Source of the DNA: Nonomuraea thailandensis
GTDB lineage: Bacteria > Actinomycetota > Actinomycetes > Streptosporangiales > Streptosporangiaceae
NCBI RefSeq assembly: GCF_024172165.1
Contig: NZ_JAMZEB010000002.1
Span: forward strand, 868,001 to 932,000
Reading direction: 5' to 3'
Length of the DNA stretch: 64,000 nt
This document shows positions 1 to 6,512 of this stretch, piece after piece. The position numbers and the translations under genes are program-made. Position 1 is the stretch's first letter. Each line of letters begins with the position of its first letter. The notes beneath the pieces were generated by a model. It ran no database searches. It was not told where the DNA came from and saw only the letters and a program-made list of their open reading frames with translations.

Positions 1-66
1 CAGGACGTGGACGTGACGGCGCTGCAGGAGGAGCTGCGGGCGGCCGGCCAGGTGCTGTCGCTCTGA
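1..66 (+). CDS. C-terminal fragment of an unidentified protein, cut by the window edge
   Basis: An open frame enters from the left edge and ends at a TGA at 64-66. Only 21 residues are visible (QDVDVTALQEELRAAGQVLSL). The amphipathic Leu/Glu/Ala pattern is typical of a helical C-terminus. The codon positions are GC-rich in the manner of real genes here. No family can be assigned from so short a piece. The frame lies convergent to the GH84 gene, so it is not part of that operon. Confidence 0.5.
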   Translation, partial: QDVDVTALQEELRAAGQVLSL

Positions 67-68
67 CC

Positions 69-130
69 CGCCGCACGGCCCGGGCGGATCAGGACTGCAC
101 GCCGCACGGCCCGGGCGGATCAGGACTGCA
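69..130. repeat. 31-bp direct tandem repeat, two perfect copies
   Basis: Positions 69-99 and 100-130 are identical 31-base units, each containing the self-complementary core GCCCGGGC. They lie immediately after the stop of the upstream gene and before the GH84 gene, in the space between convergent genes. Each copy could fold at the GC core. A slipped-strand duplication of a terminator-like element is the simplest reading. Confidence 0.85.
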
Positions 131-138
131 CGCGGAAA

Positions 139-183
139 GGCCCGGGGCGAGCGCACCCGCCACGGGCCGTCCTGCGGTTTTCA
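139..183. terminator. Candidate bidirectional terminator between convergent genes
   Basis: A short inverted repeat GGCCCG (139-144) / CGGGCC (163-168) with an 18-base loop lies between the convergent upstream gene and the GH84 gene. On the + strand it is followed by a TTTT run at 178-181. The stem is short, so this is a weak candidate. Confidence 0.35.
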
Positions 184-1815
184 GGCGGTGACGCGTTCGA
201 TGACCTGGCGGGCGAACGGCGGGATCACCTTGCGCAGCACGTTCGCCTCGTGCGTCTCGGCGCGGGCCAGCGCCTCCTCGGCCGCCGCCAGCGTGCCCGC
301 GCCCGTCAGCAGGCCGAGCGCGGCCAGCCCGGCCGCGCCCATGTCCCTGGCCGCCGACACCCACGGGGCCAGCTCCCTGGCGATCGGCCCCGGCACGCCG
401 GTCGGCAGCTCCGCCAGCCGGGCCAGCTCGGCGCGCAGCGCCTCGTAGGGCCCGCCCTCCAGCGCGGCCGCGCACAGGGCGGTCAGCGCCGGGCTCTGGT
501 CAGCGCCCGGCGGCCACGCCGAGCACGCCTCCACCAGCGGCAGCAGCTCCTCGGCGCCCGGCAGCAGCCGGATCGCGCGCCGGTGCGAGCGCGCCGGGTC
601 GTAGGCCGCCAGGTGCCAGGCGTAGTCGGCCACCGTCGCCAGCGCGATCCGCGAGGCCGCCGCCTCCACCATCGGGTTGGCGGTGATGCCCTCCAGCGGA
701 ACGTCGTCCAGGTCCGTGGCCCGCCCGGCCAGCGGGCCCAGGAAGACCCTGGAGAAGTCGAAGTCGTTGACCGGGAAGTTGTCCCACAGCGCCACCCGGT
801 GGCCGTAGGAGGCCGCCGCCGCCGTCATGTCGTAGGCCGAGATCGCGCCCACCACCACGTCGGACCCCGTCCACCAGACCAGCACGTCGGCGGGCAGCTC
901 GGCCGCCAGCCGGTCACGGTAGGCCGTGCGGGCGGTGCCGGCGTAGTCGGTGGGCACCATGGTCAGCGGCCGGTCGGCGCCGCGGGGTGCGAGGAACCGC
1001 TCGGCGAAGTCGCGGCAGACCGCCGCGTGGGCGCTTGCGCTCGCCCCCTCCGCCGTGCCGTACGCCTCGCGGTCGGGCAGGTGGCTCAGCTCGGGCGGGA
1101 TGTCGTCGAAGAGCAGCGCGAACTCCCTGACGCCCGCCTGCCACACCTGCTCGGCCTTGGCCCGCAGCGCCGCCCGCTCCGCCGGGTCGCTGCAGACCAT
1201 CGACAGGCCGGGGCTGAGCGCGAACACGAACCGCACGTGCCGCGCCGCCGCCTCCGCGACCAGCTCGGCCAGCCGCGCCAGCTCCTCCTGCGGGTACGGC
1301 TCCCGCCACCGCTCCCGGTGGAACGGGTCGTCCTTCGGCGCGTACACGTAGGCGTTCAGCTTGTGCCTGGCGGAGAAGCGCAGGTGGTCCATGCGGTCGG
1401 CGTGGGTCCACGGGGTGCCGTAGAAGCCCTCGATGGTGCCCCGGAGCGGCAGGTCGGGCCAGTCGCGCACGTCCGACTCGGGCACGCACGCCACATGCTC
1501 GGAGCACGGGGCCGCCGCCAGCGCGATGAGGGTCTGCGCCCCGTAGAACGCCCCGGCGGGATCGGCCCCCACGATCGTCACCCGGCCGTCGCCCGCCGTC
1601 AGGGTGTACCCCTCCGGCGGCAACCCGGCGCCGGCGTCGACCCGCACCTTGATGAGCGCCGGAGCGTCCGGCGCCGGCGGGAGTGCCCGGCGCAGCTCGC
1701 CGACGGCACTTCCGGCGGCCGCGTCGCCCTGGACCCCGGCGTCACGAAGCTCGACGTGCGAAATACCGAAAGTGGCCTTTTTCGGACAGGGAACAATCCA
1801 TTCCAGGACCTCCAT
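181..1815 (-). CDS. GH84-family beta-N-acetylglucosaminidase (O-GlcNAcase-like)
   Basis: A 544-residue protein with the NAGidase (GH84) layout. An N-terminal mixed domain ends near residue 120. The barrel begins with the hallmark GFYGTPW (130-136). The paired catalytic aspartates lie in LLFDDIP (D237, D238), as needed for substrate-assisted hydrolysis of beta-linked GlcNAc through an oxazoline. No signal peptide is visible, so it probably acts in the cytoplasm on imported fragments. The ATG at 1813-1815 has no Shine-Dalgarno sequence, and a TATCGT -10-like element lies 7 nt upstream, so a leaderless mRNA is likely. It is divergent from the MBL-LacI-ROK-SIS-GH38 run. Substrate (GlcNAc on protein, hyaluronan or N-glycan fragments) is inferred from the family and the mannosidase nearby. 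Confidence 0.9.
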   Translation of the reverse strand: MEVLEWIVPCPKKATFGISHVELRDAGVQGDAAAGSAVGELRRALPPAPDAPALIKVRVDAGAGLPPEGYTLTAGDGRVTIVGADPAGAFYGAQTLIALAAAPCSEHVACVPESDVRDWPDLPLRGTIEGFYGTPWTHADRMDHLRFSARHKLNAYVYAPKDDPFHRERWREPYPQEELARLAELVAEAAARHVRFVFALSPGLSMVCSDPAERAALRAKAEQVWQAGVREFALLFDDIPPELSHLPDREAYGTAEGASASAHAAVCRDFAERFLAPRGADRPLTMVPTDYAGTARTAYRDRLAAELPADVLVWWTGSDVVVGAISAYDMTAAAASYGHRVALWDNFPVNDFDFSRVFLGPLAGRATDLDDVPLEGITANPMVEAAASRIALATVADYAWHLAAYDPARSHRRAIRLLPGAEELLPLVEACSAWPPGADQSPALTALCAAALEGGPYEALRAELARLAELPTGVPGPIARELAPWVSAARDMGAAGLAALGLLTGAGTLAAAEEALARAETHEANVLRKVIPPFARQVIERVTA

Positions 1816-1847
1816 TGTGGGAACGATACCGGATAGGATCTGGCCTC
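1816..1847. promoter_or_regulatory. Divergent leaderless promoters with LacI-type operator candidate
   Basis: Only 32 bases separate the two divergent start codons. Reading +, TAGGAT (1834-1839) sits 8 nt before the GTG at 1848. Reading -, TATCGT (complement of 1823-1828) sits 7 nt before the ATG at 1815. Both would initiate at or next to their start codon. Between them is TGTGGGAACGAT (1817-1828), which recurs exactly at 4790-4801 in front of the ROK kinase. The shared 12-mer is the probable binding site of the LacI protein encoded at 3692-4735. Confidence 0.55.
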
Positions 1848-3695
1848 GTGCTCACGGAAGTAACCGAAGTCGTGCCCGGGGTGCTCCGCGTCGAGGACAC
1901 CTGCCACGTCTACGTCATCAAGGCTCCCGCCCTCCAGGGCGGGGAGCGCACCGGGATCGCCGTCGACTTCGGTTCGGGGCGGGTGCTCGACCTGCTCGAC
2001 GAGCTGGGCCTCGACCGCATCACCGATGTCCTGGTCACCCACCACCACCGCGACCAGGTGCAGGGGCTGCACCGGGCGGTCGCGGCGGGCGTGCGGATCC
2101 ACGTGCCGCCCGTCGAGCGCGACCTGTTCGAGAAGGTCGGCGAGATGTGGGAGGGGCGGCAACTGCTCAACGACTACGACCTGCGCGACGACCGCTTCTC
2201 GCTGCTGGAGCCGGTCGCGGTCACGGACGTGGTGCCGGAATATCGGACGGCCCGATACGGCGGGGTGGACGTGCGCGTCCTGCCCACACCGGGTCACACT
2301 CCCGGCTCCGTCACGTACGTGGTGGGCCGGGTCGCCTTCACCGGCGACCTGATCTACGCCCCCGGCAAGGTGTGGTCGCTGGCCGCCACCCAGTGGTCGT
2401 ACACCGAGAACGAGGGCCCCGCCATGGTCGTCCTCAGCTCCGAGCTGCTCCAGCGGGAGGAGCTCGACGTGCTGCTGCCCTCGCACGGCGAGCCGATGAT
2501 CGACCCGAAGGACGCCCTGGCCCGCCTGTCGGCCGCCATGCAGCGGTACGTGGACTTCCGCCGCCCGCACCCCTGGGACGTGCGCGGCCTGCTCGACAAC
2601 CCGTTCGTGCAGGTCACGCCGCACCTGCTGATGAACAGGAGCAGCCAGTCCTACAGCTACGTGCTGCTGTCGGAGTCGGGCGCGGCCATGGTGTTCGACT
2701 TCGGCTACGACATGTCCACCGGCCTGGTGAAGAGCACCGCGCGCGAGGCGCGCCGCCCCTGGCTGGCCTCCCTGCCCGCGCTGCGCGAGCACTACGGCGT
2801 CACCAGCGTCGAGGTCGCCCTGCCGACCCACTACCACGACGACCACGTGGCGGGCATGCCGCTGCTGCGCGACGTCGAGGGCACCGCGATCTGGGCACCT
2901 TCCCACATCGCTCCCATCCTGGCCGCGCCCCTTCACCACGACCTGCCGTGCCAGTGGTTCGACCCGATCCCCGCCGACCGGGTGCTCGGCCTGGGGGAGA
3001 CGGTGCGCTGGCGGGAGTACGAGATCACGGTGCACGACCTGCCGGGGCACACGCTGTTCGCGGCGGCGTACGAGTTCCAGGTGGACGGGCACCGCGTGCT
3101 GGTAACCGGCGACCAGCAGGACGGGATGGGCATCCCGGACGAGCGCCAGGAGATCCTGAACTTCCAGTACAAGAACAGGTTCCAGATCGAGGACTACCGC
3201 AAGAGCGCCGCGCTCTACCGGCGCCTGCGCCCCGACCTCATGGTCAGCGGCCACTGGCGGCCCCGCTGGGTGGACGACGGCTACCTGCACATGATGACCG
3301 AGCGGGGCGAGGAGCTGGTCGCGCTGCACCACGACCTGCTCCCGCTGGACCGGCTGGACCTCGGGGCTGACGGCGTGCTGTGCCGCCTGACGCCGTACTA
3401 TACGAGCGTCCCCGCGGGCGGCGAGGTCGTGCTGACGGCCACCGTGCGCAACCCGTGGCCGGACAAGGTCGTGGCCACCGTCGAGCCGGTGGTGCCGCCC
3501 GGCTGGCGGCGCGAGCAGGGATCACTGACGCTTAGGTTGCCCGGAGGGGGTATGGAGCAGGTGCATCTCCGTCTCGGCGCCGACGTCGTGCCGCGACGCC
3601 GCGTACGCCTCGCAGTCGATCTGACCATCGGCGATCTGCGACTCGGGCAGCACGCCGAGGCGCTGGTCGACGTGGTCGCGGAAGGGATTCGATGA
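1848..3695 (+). CDS. Tandem metallo-beta-lactamase-fold hydrolase, function unknown
   Basis: A 615-residue protein with two MBL-fold modules and an extra C-terminal region of about 120 residues that looks like a beta-sandwich. The first metal motif is degenerate (HHHRDQ, residues 65-70; the last His of HxHxDH is Gln). The second is canonical (HYHDDH, 328-333), followed by GHTLFAAAYEF and a GDQ segment typical of metal ligation. There is no signal peptide. The GTG at 1848 is chosen because it is the first start after the divergent promoter; an in-frame frame extends to 1683 but would run through the GH84 gene. The gene overlaps the LacI gene by 4 bp (ATGA) and is probably co-transcribed with it. 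The substrate cannot be read from sequence; a role in amino-sugar or lactone metabolism is only inferred from context. Confidence 0.75.
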   Translation: MLTEVTEVVPGVLRVEDTCHVYVIKAPALQGGERTGIAVDFGSGRVLDLLDELGLDRITDVLVTHHHRDQVQGLHRAVAAGVRIHVPPVERDLFEKVGEMWEGRQLLNDYDLRDDRFSLLEPVAVTDVVPEYRTARYGGVDVRVLPTPGHTPGSVTYVVGRVAFTGDLIYAPGKVWSLAATQWSYTENEGPAMVVLSSELLQREELDVLLPSHGEPMIDPKDALARLSAAMQRYVDFRRPHPWDVRGLLDNPFVQVTPHLLMNRSSQSYSYVLLSESGAAMVFDFGYDMSTGLVKSTAREARRPWLASLPALREHYGVTSVEVALPTHYHDDHVAGMPLLRDVEGTAIWAPSHIAPILAAPLHHDLPCQWFDPIPADRVLGLGETVRWREYEITVHDLPGHTLFAAAYEFQVDGHRVLVTGDQQDGMGIPDERQEILNFQYKNRFQIEDYRKSAALYRRLRPDLMVSGHWRPRWVDDGYLHMMTERGEELVALHHDLLPLDRLDLGADGVLCRLTPYYTSVPAGGEVVLTATVRNPWPDKVVATVEPVVPPGWRREQGSLTLRLPGGGMEQVHLRLGADVVPRRRVRLAVDLTIGDLRLGQHAEALVDVVAEGIR

Positions 3696-4735
3696 CCGTA
3701 GAACGGCGCAGCGCCCCCCTCGGCCGTTCCCGCCGTCCCACGATCAAGGACGTGGCGGAGGCGGCCGGCGTCTCGCGCTCCACCGTCTCCAGGGCGCTGA
3801 CCGGGCGCGGCTACGCCGCCAGCGACGTGCGCGAGCGGGTGCTGCGGGCCGCGGCCGAGCTGGGTTACGTGCCCGACATCATGGCACGCACGCTCAAGCA
3901 GCAGGTCAGCCGGTCGGTCGGGGTCCTGGTGAGCGACCTGCGCAACCCGTTCTACGCGGAGCTGGCCGCCGGCGCCAGCAGGGAGGCCCGGGAGCGCGGC
4001 TACACCATGGTGCTGGCCGACACGAGCCTGTCGGCGCAGGCCGAGGGCGAGGCCGCGGAGGCGCTGGTCGCGCTCCGGGTGGCCGGGGTGGTCGTGACGC
4101 CCAACTCCTCCGCCGTGTCCACCTACCTCGCCTCCCACGGCATCCCGGTGGTCGAGGTCGACCGGCAGTTCGCGGCCGGCTCGACCGACGGCGTCGTGGT
4201 CGGCAACCGTGTCGGCGCGCGCACCGCCACCGCCCACCTCGTCGGGCTCGGCCACCGCAGGATCGCGCTGTTCATCGACGAGACCGACTGGACCACCGGG
4301 TACGAGCGCTACCAGGGCTACCTGGAGGCGCTGAACGCCGGCGACATCAAGGTCGATCCCGGCCTGGTGGTCTCCTCGGGCTGGGACGTGGCCGACTCGC
4401 GCCGCCGGGCGCTCGACATGCTGCGCGGCCCCGACCGTCCCACGGCCGTGTTCGCCGCCAACAACGTGCTCGCGGAAGGCGTCTGGCGGGCGATCGGCGA
4501 GCTGGGCCTGCGCGTGCCCGGCGACATCAGCCTCGTCGCCTTCGACGACGCGCCCTGGATGAGCATGGTCTCGCCCACGGTCAGCGCGGTCTCGCAGGAC
4601 ACCTTCAACCTGGGCGCGACCGCCGTGCGCAGGCTCGACGAGCGCATCGAGCGGCCCGAGTCCGACTCGGTCACGACCGTGCTCAACGTGCGGCTCGTCG
4701 AGCGCGAATCCACCGCGCAGCCACCCTCCCTCTGA
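3692..4735 (+). CDS. LacI-family transcriptional regulator
   Basis: A 347-residue repressor of standard LacI length. The N-terminal helix-turn-helix is at residues 16-40 (TIKDVAEAAGVSRSTVSRAL) and is followed by the hinge helix and a periplasmic-binding-protein-like sensor domain (VGVLVSDLRNPFYAEL, and later FAANNVLAEGVW and ISLVAFDDAPW). These families bind a sugar or sugar phosphate and release DNA. It overlaps the MBL gene by 4 bp. The 12-mer TGTGGGAACGAT found in both flanking control regions is its likely operator, which would make it a local regulator of GH84, MBL, itself and the ROK-SIS-GH38 run. Confidence 0.92.
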   Translation: MTVERRSAPLGRSRRPTIKDVAEAAGVSRSTVSRALTGRGYAASDVRERVLRAAAELGYVPDIMARTLKQQVSRSVGVLVSDLRNPFYAELAAGASREARERGYTMVLADTSLSAQAEGEAAEALVALRVAGVVVTPNSSAVSTYLASHGIPVVEVDRQFAAGSTDGVVVGNRVGARTATAHLVGLGHRRIALFIDETDWTTGYERYQGYLEALNAGDIKVDPGLVVSSGWDVADSRRRALDMLRGPDRPTAVFAANNVLAEGVWRAIGELGLRVPGDISLVAFDDAPWMSMVSPTVSAVSQDTFNLGATAVRRLDERIERPESDSVTTVLNVRLVERESTAQPPSL

Positions 4736-4755
4736 CATTTCTGTCTTCCGGTGCG

Positions 4756-4803
4756 TTGACCCATGGGGAAAGGTCGCCCTAGGATCCCGTGTGGGAACGA
4801 TGT
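4756..4803 (+). promoter_or_regulatory. Promoter and LacI-type operator for the ROK-SIS-GH38 run
   Basis: TTGACC (4756-4761) and TAGGAT (4780-4785) are separated by 18 bp, a good vegetative promoter match. The predicted start near 4792 lies inside TGTGGGAACGAT (4790-4801), the same 12-mer as in the GH84/MBL divergent region. A repressor bound there would cover +1. The ATG at 4763 lies inside this promoter and is therefore not the start of the kinase. Confidence 0.65.
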
Positions 4804-4840
4804 CACAGCCTCATCGCCAGCCGTTCCCGTCGGAGGCCCC

Positions 4841-5806
4841 ATGGAGAACGATCTTCCCGCCGTCCTGTCCCTCGACATCGGCGGCACCAAACTCGCCGCG
4901 GGCGTGGTCACGGGCGACGGCCTGATCCACGGCTGGCAGGTCACCCCCACCCGCAGGGAGGAGGGGCCGCGACCCGTTCTGACCAGGCTGTTCGACCTGG
5001 GTAGGAAGGCGGTCGCGGAGGCCGGCGTGCCCGAGGTGGCCGCCGTCGGCATCTCCTGCGGCGGGCCGCTGGACACCACGACCGGCATCCTGGAGTGCCC
5101 GCCGCACCTGCCGGGCTGGATCGACGTCCCGATCGTCTCGCTGGCCACGGAGGCGTTCGGCGTCCCCGCCGCCCTTGAGAACGATGCCACGGCCGCGGCG
5201 CTGGGCGAATTCCGGTACGGCGCCGGTCGCGGCACCAGCACCATGATCTACCTCACGATCTCCACGGGCGTCGGCGGCGGCTCCGTCATCGGCGGCCGCC
5301 TGCACCGCGGCGCGGCCGGCAACGGCGGCGAGCTCGGGCACGTCATGGTGCGTCCGGGCGGGCGGAAGTGCTCGTGCGGGCGGCGGGGCTGCCTGGAGGC
5401 GTACGCGTCCGGCACCTCCATCGCCGAGCGCGCCCGCGAGGCCCTGGCCGCCGGCCACCCCTCGTCGCTGTCCGCCCTCGCGCCGCCCACGGCCGAGGAC
5501 GTCTCACGCGCCGCCGAGGCGGGCGACCCGCTCGCGATCGAGGTGTGGGACGAGACCACATGGGCGCTGGGCACCGCGCTCACCGATCTGGTCAACGCGT
5601 TCGAGCCGGAGCTCGTCGTCCTCGGCGGCGGCGTCACCCGGTCCGGCGCCCGCCTCCTCGACCCCGTCGCCGCGGCGGTCGCCAGGGACGCCATGCCGCC
5701 CGCCGCCCGCGCCGCCCGCTTCACGCTGGCCGAGCTGGGCGACGGCGTCTGCGTGGTCGGCGCCGGAGCCGTCGCCCACGACCTGGTCACCGGCGCCAAG
5801 GCCTGA
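4841..5806 (+). CDS. ROK-family sugar kinase
   Basis: A 321-residue ROK protein. The phosphate-binding loop LDIGGTK is at residues 11-17, the catalytic Asp lies in ENDATAAALGE (about residue 115), and the zinc-binding ROK signature appears as GHVMVRPGGRKCSCGRRGC. There is no N-terminal HTH, so it is a kinase rather than a ROK repressor. The ATG at 4841 has a GGAGG element 5 nt upstream. The likely substrate is mannose, GlcNAc or ManNAc released by the neighbouring glycosidases; sequence does not separate these. It heads a run with the SIS protein and alpha-mannosidase. Confidence 0.88.
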   Translation: MENDLPAVLSLDIGGTKLAAGVVTGDGLIHGWQVTPTRREEGPRPVLTRLFDLGRKAVAEAGVPEVAAVGISCGGPLDTTTGILECPPHLPGWIDVPIVSLATEAFGVPAALENDATAAALGEFRYGAGRGTSTMIYLTISTGVGGGSVIGGRLHRGAAGNGGELGHVMVRPGGRKCSCGRRGCLEAYASGTSIAERAREALAAGHPSSLSALAPPTAEDVSRAAEAGDPLAIEVWDETTWALGTALTDLVNAFEPELVVLGGGVTRSGARLLDPVAAAVARDAMPPAARAARFTLAELGDGVCVVGAGAVAHDLVTGAKA

Positions 5807-5857
5807 CCTGCCCTCGCCCACGACCTCAGAGCCTGACCCCGCTCGCGCAAAACCCGA

Positions 5858-5896
5858 CGAACCGGCCCCACGAACCGGCCCCACGAACCGGCCCCT
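5858..5896. repeat. 13-bp tandem repeat, three copies
   Basis: CGAACCGGCCCCA is repeated head to tail at 5858-5870, 5871-5883 and 5884-5896 (last base T) in the 112-bp gap between the kinase and SIS genes. It carries no start codon or obvious stem and is probably a slippage expansion. Confidence 0.85.
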
Positions 5897-5918
5897 GACC
5901 TCGCCTCAGGAAAGACCC

Positions 5919-6512
5919 ATGCCTGATCTTCCCCCGATGCCCCCGATCTCCGACGTCCTCGCCGAACACGTGGCGGGTCACCTCGCCGCCGCACGCGGCA
6001 TGGCGGCCCTGCTGCCCGCCGTCGAGAACGTCGCCGACCTGCTCATCGACGCCTTCACCCGCGGCTGCACCCTCTACACGATGGGCAACGGCGGCAGCGC
6101 CGCCGACGCCCAGCACCTCACCGGCGAGCTGATCGGCCACTACAAGCGGGACCGCCGCCCGCTGCCCACGGTCACCCTGACAACCGATGCGACCGTTATG
6201 ACGTGCATAGCCAATGACTACGCCTATGATGACGTCTTCGCCCGCCAGGTCCGGGCGCTGGCCCGCCCGGGCGACGTCGTGGCCGCGTTCACCACGAGCG
6301 GCAACTCGCCCAACGTGGTCAGCGCGCTCGAGGCCGCACGGACCAACGGCGCGGTGACGGTGCTGTTCGGCGGTGGCGACGGCGGCGCCGCCGCCAAGCA
6401 CGCCGACCACGTCCTGCTCGCCCCCAGCTCAGAGACCCCGCGCATCCAGGAGATCCACACACTGATGCTGCACATGATCAGCGAGAAGGTCGACGCATGG
6501 GCGGCCGCGTGA
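5919..6512 (+). CDS. SIS-domain sugar-phosphate isomerase, GmhA-like
   Basis: A 197-residue single SIS domain protein close to the size of phosphoheptose isomerase. The phosphosugar loop MGNGGSAADAQH spans residues 55-66 with the conserved Glu at 70, followed by AFTTSGNSPNVV and a C-terminal IQEIHTLMLHMI helix, all GmhA-type features. In this context it more likely isomerises a sugar phosphate made by the ROK kinase than makes heptose for a cell envelope. AGGAAAG lies 5 nt before the ATG. It overlaps the mannosidase gene by 16 bp, so translation is probably coupled. Confidence 0.82.
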   Translation: MPDLPPMPPISDVLAEHVAGHLAAARGMAALLPAVENVADLLIDAFTRGCTLYTMGNGGSAADAQHLTGELIGHYKRDRRPLPTVTLTTDATVMTCIANDYAYDDVFARQVRALARPGDVVAAFTTSGNSPNVVSALEAARTNGAVTVLFGGGDGGAAAKHADHVLLAPSSETPRIQEIHTLMLHMISEKVDAWAAA

